Positions 1-6,575 of a DNA stretch of 10,875 nt are shown here, one piece after another. Position 1 is the stretch's first letter. The number at the start of each line of letters is the position of its first letter. A program made the position numbers and the translations under genes. The notes beneath the pieces were generated by a model. That model worked only from the letters and a program-made list of their open reading frames with translations, was not told the origin of the DNA and did not search any database. The stretch spans positions 39,275-50,149 of the forward strand of contig DNRQ01000085.1 in the NCBI GenBank assembly GCA_003499925.1, written 5' to 3'. The stretch is from Geobacter sp. (GTDB lineage: Bacteria > Desulfobacterota > Desulfuromonadia > Geobacterales > Geobacteraceae).

Positions 1-42
1 TCAAGGGAGGGGGAGCGAGCAGCAGGTGGGAGCTTAACTTAA

Positions 43-71
43 TGGCAGTGGGGGCGGGGGGAGGGGGTGTT
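43..71 (+). other. G-rich tract in the upstream non-coding region
   Basis: Between about 49 and 67 the plus strand has three consecutive runs of five or six G separated by single C and A bases, with shorter G runs upstream (4-13 and 28-30). The density could permit a G-quadruplex, or it may be the decayed edge of another C/G-rich dispersed repeat. No coding region covers positions 1-220 convincingly. Confidence 0.35.
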
Positions 72-102
72 TGTGCACTATGCGGGAGATTAGTAGTAAT
101 CA

Positions 103-192
103 GGTCCCCCCTTAACAAAGGGGAGAGGGGGGATTTAGTCTGAACGAGCCGGTTAAATCCCCCTCAATCCCCCTTTGTTAAAGGGGGAGGTT
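103..192. repeat. Large C/G-rich inverted repeat (hairpin or MITE-like element)
   Basis: Two arms of about 33 bases face each other around a loop of roughly 16 bases. The left arm (about 105-137) runs through TTAACAAAGGGG and ends in GGGGGGATTTA. The right arm (about 154-187) begins TAAATCCCCC and runs through CCCCTTTGTTAA to a G run. The reverse complement of the right arm matches the left with a few mismatches and small gaps. From memory, dispersed repeats of this style (CCCCCTTTGTTAAAGGGGG blocks) are frequent between genes in Geobacter and related bacteria. The element could form a strong RNA or cruciform hairpin and may end an upstream transcript. No transposase is encoded, so any mobility would be in trans. 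The inverted repeat is plain in the sequence; its role is not. Confidence 0.8.
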
Positions 193-250
193 AACTTCGT
201 ACGGAGTAGCAGCGGAACCTTTGTCCGGGATATGTTTGCTAAGCAAAAAT

Positions 251-254
251 GGAG
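251..254 (+). promoter_or_regulatory. Ribosome binding site deciding the ATG at 263
   Basis: GGAG at 251-254 lies 8 bases before the ATG at 263 but only 2 bases before the in-frame ATG at 257. Normal spacing therefore favours 263, which also gives a typical cobalamin-binding-domain N-terminus ([12 protein letters not shown]). A small palindrome (TTTGCT-A-AGCAAA, 235-247) sits just upstream. Confidence 0.65.
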
Positions 255-262
255 AAATGATC

Positions 263-1534
263 ATGAAAGCAAAAGTTGTCCTTTTTAATCCGCCATTTTA
301 CCGGTTCATGGGAAGCCACAACAACAAGGCGCCGATGAGCCTCTGCTATCTGTCCCGGATTCTGGAAGACAACGGCATCGATCACCTGGTCTACAACGCG
401 GATGCCACCGACAGCACGATCCACTGGAACCTGCGCTTTCTCTTCGACAACTTCGAAACCTACATCGACGCCGTGGACGGCAAGGGCTCCCTGTACGGTG
501 AGGTGATGGAAACCCTGATGTCCTTCGAACCGGAAACGGTCATCGTCATGGGGGCCGATCCCCTGGTTCCGACCAAGGACTGGGGCAATCCCTTCATCGC
601 CGCGAATTTCGCCAAACAGTTGCGCAAACTCGGCGTTTTCACCGTCGGCATGGGACCCTATTTCTTCCTGGACCACGACCGGTTCACGGCCGACTTCGAC
701 TGTCTGCTGGACGGCGAGCCGTCCGAGACCGTGCTGCACGCCATCAAGGAGAGGCCTTCCGGGCACATCGCACCCAAGCGGCTCACTGCCGAGATCATCC
801 CCAATTTCGACCGGCTCTTTCCGGCCCGGCAGACCAGCAACGCGATCTTCAGCTCTTTCGGCTGTTTCGAGAAGTGCGGTTTCTGCGTCGCCGGCCAGAG
901 CTACCGGGAGATGGGGGGCGGCATGCGCTTTGTGAGCGACGACACCCTGGTCAAGGATATACTCTCCAGGCCCCACGGCGGCCTGTACCTGCACGACCTG
1001 AATTTCGGGATCTATTCGGAGAGCGCCCTGCGCCACAGGGTGGAACTTCTGGAGCGGCACGACATCCCCAAGAATTATTCCTTTGCGGTCGACTGCCGCA
1101 TCGACGGCCTTGACGAGACCAAGCTCGCGCTTATGAAGAGGATGAACATCACGCACCTGAAGCTCGGCATCGAGGGGTTGTCTGACGACCTGCTGGCCGC
1201 CTACCAGAAGAACCAGACGGTGCAGGATGTGGTCAAGAAGATCGAGATGATCAAGAACTCCGGCATCAAGATCGTCGCCTACCTGCTTTTGGGCGGGGAC
1301 GGGGGGGGATTGGTTGATCACGACGCGACCATCGCCATGGTGCGCGAGCTGGAGCCGGATTTCGTGGTTCCCAACGTCTGGGCCTACGACATCAGGTACG
1401 ACTACCGGTACGATACCCAGTTCTCGCCGGTTGCTCTTGAGCGCTGGAACATCGACAAGGAAGTCTATTACAAATATCTCGAACTGCAAAACGAGTTCAA
1501 TCCGACGCTGGGCCAGCTCTTCGCGCATGACTGA
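263..1534 (+). CDS. Cobalamin-binding-domain radical SAM protein
   Basis: This is a 423-residue cytoplasmic iron-sulfur enzyme. The radical SAM signature CFEKCGFC supplies Cys201, Cys205 and Cys208, expected to hold the 4Fe-4S cluster that cleaves S-adenosylmethionine. Residues 1 to about 170 look like the Rossmann-type B12-binding domain that precedes the radical SAM barrel in BchE/methyltransferase-like (class B) proteins: an opening VVLFNPPF strand, then [11 protein letters not shown], and a closing GEPSETV segment. I do not see the DxHxxG cobalamin-ligand motif, so B12 may bind base-off without a His ligand, or not at all. Typical reactions of the family are C-methylation or ring formation; the substrate here is unknown. 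The frame is open from a TTG at 221, but the ribosome site favours ATG 263. The gene converges with the minus-strand operon, and its last 192 bases recur at 10632-10823. The class is firm; the specific role is not known. Confidence 0.9.
1343..1534 (+). repeat. Left copy of a 192-bp direct repeat (3' end of the radical SAM gene)
   Basis: The final 63 codons plus stop of the cobalamin-type radical SAM gene reappear in the same orientation at 10632-10823. By direct comparison 184 of 192 bases agree. The first 93 bases are identical, and all eight differences fall in the last 99. The copies are about 9.3 kb apart and bracket the seven-gene operon. Confidence 0.95.
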
Positions 1535-1580
1535 TTCCACGGCGCCAAGTCGCTAAACACTGCCCCGTCCCCACCCTGCA

Positions 1581-1599
1581 CCTCCCCTTCAAGGGGAGG
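1581..1599. repeat. Short GC-rich palindrome between convergent genes
   Basis: The sequence CCTCCCCTT-C-AAGGGGAGG is a near-perfect inverted repeat with 8-9 bp arms. It lies between the stop of the plus-strand radical SAM gene and the IS3 remnant, where a bidirectional terminator would be expected, but no T run follows on either strand. It could be a weak terminator or a dispersed intergenic repeat. A weaker TCCCG/CGGGA palindrome follows near 1617-1628. Confidence 0.45.
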
Positions 1600-1648
1600 G
1601 AGCATTCAACGCATCTTCCCGTCCGGGAGGAGGTCTGAAGAGTCTTAG

Positions 1649-1771
1649 TACCAGACCCGTACCCAGGCACGTCAGAGCATCTTTGACTACATCGAGCGGT
1701 TCTACAGCAGTAAACGGATTCATTGCTCGCTGGGGTATCGGACCCCGTTCGAGGTCGACCAACTCAACCTA
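1649..1771 (+). pseudogene. IS3-family transposase (OrfB) C-terminal remnant
   Basis: In the frame starting at 1649 the plus strand reads YQTRTQARQSIFDYIERFYS and continues SKRIHCSLGYRTPFEVDQLN. This closely follows the usual end of IS3-family OrfB integrases, where a T.eeAr..IFeYIe.fYNr.R.HssLGY.sP.e(y/f) pattern closes the rve domain. A TAG stop lies directly before it (1646-1648), and nothing upstream back to 1535 continues the transposase, so only about 40 residues survive. The bases before 1649 (CTGAAGAGTCTT) may be a degraded LKSEL stretch that normally precedes this block. The fragment cannot be active. It marks a past insertion at the boundary between the radical SAM gene and the operon. 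Confidence 0.8.
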
Positions 1772-1777
1772 GCCGCT

Positions 1778-3247
1778 TCACCGACCGTCCGCGATTTCGG
1801 GCCAATCCAAAGTGCTAATCCTTCCCTTCATCGGCTCCTCCCCACTTGCAATCATTTCCTCAAACACCTGGCCCCCGCTTCCCTTGCAATACGGAACCCC
1901 TAGAAAATAAGAAATATTGGCGGCGATATCCGTTATGGAAACATCCATGAGTTTCCGATTCCCAATCGTCTGCCCGACGAACATCAGCGGGACTTTCTTT
2001 TCCTGGTCGACTAAACCATAGGCGTGTTCACCGATGAATAGACCATGGTCAGAGGAAATGATGAAGAGAGTATCGTTCACTAGCGACTTTTCGACGCACC
2101 AGGAAAAAAAGTCCCGTATAAGATGGTCCGTTGCTTCTATGGCTTCGTAGTATTTTTTTGAATAACTGCCCCACGCATGGCCGCAATAATCCGCCCGGCT
2201 CAGGTCGACAAGCCAGAGTTTTGTGTTCGATTGCTCGAGCAGGTCGTTTTTGAATGTTTCCATCAGCGAGTCGTCTGCTTTGTCATAGCCAAGTTCTACG
2301 AGCGAAACAAGAGACACATTCCAGGATGGCCGGGAGAAATGCTTGACATGCATGGAACCGTACAGGCGGGTATCGATAAAGTCAGGAAGAGCCGGGGTCT
2401 TGATCTTCTGCCCGAAGTTGTTATTTATGACGCCATGCTGGATGGGATGTGTGCCGGAAAGGATGGACGCAAAAGCGGGATTGGTAAACGCCTTGTATAC
2501 CGTGTCGGCGCCGCGATCGGCGGAGGAGAACGTATCGCGCAGATGGTGGAGAAACGGAGCGTTTGCTTTGGTAAATGCATGAAAGCTGAGCCCATCGATA
2601 TTCAGGAGCACGACCCGTTTATAGAGCGGTCTTGCAGGTGCGGGATGGCGGATTTCTCGTTGCGGTATGCGACGAGCGATGAAGCGAACACCCAAGGCTG
2701 CGGTCAACAACGTCAAGGCATAAATGCCGATGCCAGGAAGCGGAGCGTCGCTTAAAACATTCAGGCTGGAGGTGAAAAGGAGTTGATACCCGAGGGTTAC
2801 CGGCAGGCTTATGGTCGTTGGCGCGAGTATGACGAAGGAATGCAGATACATGCGCAGCGGAACGTCGGCGCTTCGAGACGCCATGCCCATGGGCAAACCC
2901 ATAAAGACGATCTGTACCACCGTGGTCAGAAGAAAAAAGCAGGCCACGCTTCCCCCGAGTATCGCGCCAGGATGCGGACAGAAGGCAAACAGGCAGGCGA
3001 TGGCCGGGGCGAGCAGTATCAGGAAGTAAACATGGAAATCGGCAAGCAGGCAGCAGACGTACAGGAAGATGAAAAAAAATGCAAGGGATGGAGAGAGCGG
3101 CGGGAACAGCGTTGCACCGATTGGCAGAAACCCGGTCTGTGCAATTACTAGAAGGAAAAGAACGGAAAAAGGTAGAAACGAATCAGTCACATTGAAGAAA
3201 TACATGACCCGGACGCAAATATCTTCGATGCGGTGGAGAGGTTTCAT
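1778..3247 (-). CDS. Membrane-anchored alkaline-phosphatase-superfamily protein (phosphodiesterase/phosphotransferase type)
   Basis: This is a 489-residue protein. Residues about 25 to 192 form roughly five or six hydrophobic segments, and the catalytic domain follows from about 209, probably on the periplasmic side. Metal and catalytic residues of the nucleotide-pyrophosphatase/phosphodiesterase branch are visible: Asp218 in NIDGL, nucleophile Thr255 in FTNP, Asp353 and His357 in ADYCGH, Asp400-His401 in SSDHG, and His408 in GEHAYG. There is no C/S-x-P-x-R formylglycine motif, so it is not a classical sulfatase. Membrane-fused enzymes of this superfamily often move phosphoethanolamine or phosphoglycerol onto lipids or glycans, which would fit the glycosyltransferases in the operon, but hydrolysis is equally possible. 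It is the last gene of the operon; AAGG lies 5 bases before its ATG. The extreme C-terminus may be altered by the adjacent IS3 remnant. Confidence 0.8.
   Translation of the reverse strand: MKPLHRIEDICVRVMYFFNVTDSFLPFSVLFLLVIAQTGFLPIGATLFPPLSPSLAFFFIFLYVCCLLADFHVYFLILLAPAIACLFAFCPHPGAILGGSVACFFLLTTVVQIVFMGLPMGMASRSADVPLRMYLHSFVILAPTTISLPVTLGYQLLFTSSLNVLSDAPLPGIGIYALTLLTAALGVRFIARRIPQREIRHPAPARPLYKRVVLLNIDGLSFHAFTKANAPFLHHLRDTFSSADRGADTVYKAFTNPAFASILSGTHPIQHGVINNNFGQKIKTPALPDFIDTRLYGSMHVKHFSRPSWNVSLVSLVELGYDKADDSLMETFKNDLLEQSNTKLWLVDLSRADYCGHAWGSYSKKYYEAIEATDHLIRDFFSWCVEKSLVNDTLFIISSDHGLFIGEHAYGLVDQEKKVPLMFVGQTIGNRKLMDVSITDIAANISYFLGVPYCKGSGGQVFEEMIASGEEPMKGRISTLDWPEIADGR
1787..1809. mobile_element. 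Possible degenerate right end of the IS3-family element
   Basis: Just past the transposase remnant, GTCCGCGATTTCGGG resembles the TGTCCG...CGGGG terminal inverted repeats common in IS3-family elements. If so, this is the insertion sequence's right end. It would then overlap the last codons of the minus-strand phosphatase-superfamily gene, whose C-terminal residues (about 477-489) would be written in insertion-sequence DNA. No matching left end was found in the window. The call rests on resemblance from memory. Confidence 0.3.
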
Positions 3248-3261
3248 AAGAACCTTATATA

Positions 3262-4329
3262 TTATTTCTTGAAAGAATATTTGAGGAAATTACTTAGCGG
3301 AAAACTCATCATCGGTTCCCAATAGCACACATACATACTGCGGTCGCAAAGACGGCACGATTCAAGGGCATGTTTCGCAAAGGAATAGCCGGGAGAACGG
3401 AGTGCGCTCCGCAAATTTTCATCGATCGGAACAGTCCCTTCCCATCCGGTCGCCATCATACAGGGAGACAACTTGCCATATGCGCTTACTTCGGCAAAAT
3501 AGTGCGGAAGCAGACACTTCGGGCGGATCATCGGACACTTGAGTTTGCCCGCGACGTAATCGGGGATGGCTGCCAGATAGGCCGGGGTGTTGACGACATG
3601 GCGTTCACGCCGTATGCGGCCGATGGCGGCAGTGACCGCTGCGGCGTCGCTCTCCGAAAATGAAACCGCCTGCGGCGTGGATACGCTATCGGCAAAGCTG
3701 AAGTGTGTATTGACGGGTTGGATTTTGTGCTTGACGCCAAGGGAGCGGGTGATCGCCACCGCCTTTTCGGCCTGATCGGGCCGGTCCGGGAAGAACACGG
3801 TATTCACCACGATCTCGACGCGCGGAGCGCATCGCCGCATCGAATCAATAGCGGAAAGCACCGCATCGAAACTGTTCGGCGTGCCGCGGACAGCGGTATG
3901 CCATTCGCGTTCCCCGTCGAGGCTGAGCGAGAGTTCCGTAAGTCCCGCTTTTTGTAATGCGCCGGCCCTGTCGTCGTCGATGAGAAGACCACTGCTGACG
4001 AGATGCACATACGGAACGCGCTGCGCGGTATAGGCGATCATCTCCATGACGCCGTTCACAAGCAGCGGTTCCCCGCCGCTGAAGGAGAGATAGCACAGTC
4101 CCGGGGTCAGAGCGTCGACCAGAGTTTTAACCGTCTCCAGGGAAAGATCCGCTTTTTTCCGGTCGCGCCAGATCGAACACATGGAGCAGGTGCAGTTGCA
4201 GCGGTTGGTAAGAAACACACCGCATACCAGCGGAAACCCGCCCCGGCCCGATACTCGTGAAAAATACCAACGGGCGATGTTGAGCATCAAAGGAACCGCA
4301 ATCGATGGCCGCAGGACTGTTTTTCTCAT
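3262..4329 (-). CDS. Radical SAM/SPASM-domain protein (fourth in the operon)
   Basis: This is a 355-residue cytoplasmic iron-sulfur protein. The signature CNCTCSMC gives Cys44, Cys48 and Cys51, and SGGEP (84-88) is the SAM-binding glycine motif. The SLSLDG strand near 134-139 is typical of the SPASM branch. C-terminal cysteines at 265, 272, 290, 325, 328 and 335 fit a SPASM/twitch domain carrying auxiliary clusters. The ATG at 4329 overlaps the preceding gene's stop as ATGA. The frame stays open to 4548, but that extension lies inside the upstream gene and does not resemble a radical SAM N-terminus, so it was dropped. SPASM enzymes modify peptides, proteins or small alcohols (PqqE, AlbA, anSME and BtrN are examples); the substrate here is unknown. 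No precursor peptide lies alongside. Confidence 0.88.
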   Translation of the reverse strand: MRKTVLRPSIAVPLMLNIARWYFSRVSGRGGFPLVCGVFLTNRCNCTCSMCSIWRDRKKADLSLETVKTLVDALTPGLCYLSFSGGEPLLVNGVMEMIAYTAQRVPYVHLVSSGLLIDDDRAGALQKAGLTELSLSLDGEREWHTAVRGTPNSFDAVLSAIDSMRRCAPRVEIVVNTVFFPDRPDQAEKAVAITRSLGVKHKIQPVNTHFSFADSVSTPQAVSFSESDAAAVTAAIGRIRRERHVVNTPAYLAAIPDYVAGKLKCPMIRPKCLLPHYFAEVSAYGKLSPCMMATGWEGTVPIDENLRSALRSPGYSFAKHALESCRLCDRSMYVCYWEPMMSFPLSNFLKYSFKK

Positions 4330-5390
4330 ACAAAGAGTCCATCGAATTCGCGGTTGATGGTCATATAACAATCGGTGCATGAGCGACAGGATTTTCGGAA
4401 ATCGCTGAATTCCGGACCATACCAGATGTCCGATAACGACTGGTTCTGTGCGGCGGAAACCAGCGGTTGACGAACCTCGAAACGGCATTTGCAGGGATAT
4501 GCGCAACCTTCGTGGTCGAGGATCAACGTGGTGTATCCGGCCGTACACCCTGCGGGAACACCCTTTCCTGCAAGGACCGCGTCAAGCCGTTGCAGGTACT
4601 GGCTGGAATTATCGATCATTGCGCGCTGGGGATGCATGAGCAGCCGGTGTCCCGGCCCGGGGGCTGCCTCCAGCAGCGGGACATGGCAGGCGCCGGGAGA
4701 GAATACATGGATTGGGCAGAAAACGATCCGGTCAAAGCCGATTTCCTTGCATTTTGCGATGACAGCATCAAGGTCTGAAATATTATTCGGTGAAAGGACG
4801 CAAGACGCCACGAGTTGAATGCGTGCTCGACTTTTGTCTGCCTGTGCACGCAGGGATGCGATACCTTCGACGGTCCGGTCGAATGAGCCGGGCTTGCCGC
4901 GGCTGGCATCGTGGATCGCCGCCGTCGATCCGTCAATGGAGACGTTGACGACCGATATGCCGCTGTTGGCGATGGCTGCCGCATGGCGCGAAAGCTCGAT
5001 CCCGTTGGTAACGAGGATGGTTTCCAGCCTGTTTCGAATGGCGGCGGCGATAAGCTCGAAAATATCGGTCCGAAGAAGCGGTTCGCCCCCGGTAAAAGAA
5101 ATACCGCTGACACCCAGCTTAGCGAGTTCGTCAATGACCCGCAGTGCGCCTGATGTGTCGAGTTCTGTTCCGCCGCGACCCGGGATATCGCACATGGGAC
5201 AGGTGAGGTTGCATCGTTGCGTACAGAAATAGTGGGCGATGATCGGCGGGGCATCTGTCGTGCCGTCGCCACGGCGAATGGCCGTGCGAATCCGGCGGTA
5301 TTTCCTGGCTTGGCGCAGCAACCAGAAAAGATCTCCCCGCAGCAGTCGGCGCGCGGCAATGCTGATAAAACCTTTCCGGATTGCTCCCAT
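4326..5390 (-). CDS. Radical SAM/SPASM-domain protein (third in the operon)
   Basis: This is a 354-residue protein. A basic N-terminal stretch (residues 1-45, rich in Arg/Lys) precedes the signature CNLTCPMC with Cys60, Cys64 and Cys67. TGGEP at 100-104 and NVSIDG at 149-154 are classic radical SAM barrel elements. Cys282, Cys296, Cys300, Cys302, Cys335, Cys338 and Cys341 make a SPASM-like C-terminal domain for auxiliary iron-sulfur clusters. SLSDIWYGPEFSDFR (318-332) is the helix commonly found before the final Cys group. The start follows the family 9 transferase stop by 3 bases, and the stop overlaps the next start by 4 bp. Its similarity in plan to the neighbouring radical SAM proteins suggests ancient paralogs with different substrates or steps. 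The reaction is unknown. Confidence 0.9.
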   Translation of the reverse strand: MGAIRKGFISIAARRLLRGDLFWLLRQARKYRRIRTAIRRGDGTTDAPPIIAHYFCTQRCNLTCPMCDIPGRGGTELDTSGALRVIDELAKLGVSGISFTGGEPLLRTDIFELIAAAIRNRLETILVTNGIELSRHAAAIANSGISVVNVSIDGSTAAIHDASRGKPGSFDRTVEGIASLRAQADKSRARIQLVASCVLSPNNISDLDAVIAKCKEIGFDRIVFCPIHVFSPGACHVPLLEAAPGPGHRLLMHPQRAMIDNSSQYLQRLDAVLAGKGVPAGCTAGYTTLILDHEGCAYPCKCRFEVRQPLVSAAQNQSLSDIWYGPEFSDFRKSCRSCTDCYMTINREFDGLFV

Positions 5391-5393
5391 GGC

Positions 5394-6575
5394 TCAGTGC
5401 TTCCTTGTCCGGCTTTGCTGGTCGGCTTTCAACGCTTCTTCCAGTGAATGGAATCGATCGATCACTTTCTCGACAGAGATGTCTTTCATGCACCGCGAAC
5501 CGAATTCGCAGATACCGCGTTTGTAATTAAACACGCTCAGGCACGGGCTGCAGGCATATCCTCGATAAAAGGTCTGATGCAAACCGGCGCTATGCCCGAA
5601 TATCACGGGTGACTCCGTGCCGAAAAACGCAAATGTCGGCAGATCGACCGATGCCGCAAGATGTAACGGGCCGCTATCGTTGGTAAGCAGCAGCAAAGAA
5701 CGGCTCATGCAGGCCAGCAGTTCTTCAAGCGAGAGCACCCCCGCCAGCGAGACTGCGCCCGGGGCCAAACCCGCTGCATGCGCAGTGTGTTCTTTCTGGC
5801 TTGGGCTGCCGATATACCCGACTGTGTATCCGCGGCTGATTGCGTCCCGCGCAAAAGCGGCAAAATGCTCCAAAGGCCAACTGCGATCGATGAGGGGACT
5901 GGTGTCGCTCACGTTCGGGTTGACAAGGACAAGACGGGCGGTGTCCTCGATTCCAGCCGAGCGCAAGGCGCGAGCGCAGCCATCGAAGACGGCCTCCGAA
6001 AGCTGGGGAAACTCCAGCCGATGGTCGGTACAGGCGCAGGAGAGCGACAGCGCGAGCTCGTTGAAATTATCGATCATGTGACGATACGGATTAAAGTAGG
6101 CGTGGTAATCGATCAGGTTGCCGCGATAAATGTCCCGGTTGTAAAAACCGGCGTGATACCGGGGGCGGATAAGAAAAGAAAAGACCGCCGTATAGCGCGA
6201 AAAAAATTCCGCATCCAGCACGGCCGAAACATGCCGAGACCGCAACTGCAGAATGGTTCGCAGCGTATCGAAGGCAAACGCAAACATCGAGGAGCGGCGG
6301 ATCCCATAACAATGGTCCGTCATATCGTACATGCCGGGCACGCGGAGATTCTCCGACAGCGAGACGAAGGAAATGCGTACGCCGGGATACCGGTTTTTGA
6401 GCGCCCTTACCATGGGGCTCATAAGTACGATGCTCCCCATCCCGAACATTTTTATGATGACCAGATGCGTCAAGGTCTCCGGAGGTTGCTTGTGACGCCG
6501 GTGAAAAACCGACATCATGCCGCATACCATCCGGCCAAGATACCGGTCGATGCTCTGCATGATGATCGTTTTCAT
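5394..6575 (-). CDS. Family 9 glycosyltransferase (ADP-heptose:LPS heptosyltransferase type)
   Basis: This is a 393-residue cytoplasmic GT-B enzyme. The N-terminal Rossmann half starts at about residue 36 (HLVIIKMFGMGSIVLMSP). The C-terminal half carries the family hallmarks VNPN (218-221), RSWPLEHFA (231-239), TNDSGPLHLAA (298-308) and FFGTESP (317-323). Relatives transfer heptose or other sugars from a nucleotide donor to an LPS core or lipid-linked acceptor at the inner membrane face; the sugar cannot be told from sequence. Four C-terminal cysteines (342, 345, 356, 362) sit in a CxxC...C...C pattern that could bind metal or form disulfides. The ATG at 6575 overlaps the upstream stop as ATGA and has GGGGA about 7 bases before it. 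The frame extends to 6653, but only within the upstream gene, so the shorter start is preferred. Confidence 0.9.
   Translation of the reverse strand: MKTIIMQSIDRYLGRMVCGMMSVFHRRHKQPPETLTHLVIIKMFGMGSIVLMSPMVRALKNRYPGVRISFVSLSENLRVPGMYDMTDHCYGIRRSSMFAFAFDTLRTILQLRSRHVSAVLDAEFFSRYTAVFSFLIRPRYHAGFYNRDIYRGNLIDYHAYFNPYRHMIDNFNELALSLSCACTDHRLEFPQLSEAVFDGCARALRSAGIEDTARLVLVNPNVSDTSPLIDRSWPLEHFAAFARDAISRGYTVGYIGSPSQKEHTAHAAGLAPGAVSLAGVLSLEELLACMSRSLLLLTNDSGPLHLAASVDLPTFAFFGTESPVIFGHSAGLHQTFYRGYACSPCLSVFNYKRGICEFGSRCMKDISVEKVIDRFHSLEEALKADQQSRTRKH

Noticed and set aside
239..1540. A 433-codon open frame on the minus strand opposite the cobalamin radical SAM gene
   Set aside because: It mirrors the real gene codon for codon. 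Its length is explained by GC-rich third positions, and the product shows no domain pattern, whereas the plus strand has clear radical SAM motifs.
1581..1599. Canonical rho-independent terminator
   Set aside because: The stem is good, but no run of T follows on either strand and the loop is only 1-3 bases.
1535..1777. A functional IS3 element
   Set aside because: Only about 40 codons of the OrfB end remain. There is no OrfA, no catalytic DDE residues except possibly the tail region, and no left end.
1778..4329. Pairing of a SPASM protein as an anaerobic sulfatase-maturating enzyme with the neighbouring sulfatase-like gene
   Set aside because: The phosphatase-superfamily protein uses a Thr nucleophile (FTNP) and lacks the C/S-x-P-x-R motif that formylglycine-forming enzymes modify.
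4330..4548. A longer N-terminus for the fourth radical SAM protein starting at 4548
   Set aside because: The extension lies wholly inside the previous gene and does not resemble the family, and the ATGA overlap at 4329 gives a normal start.
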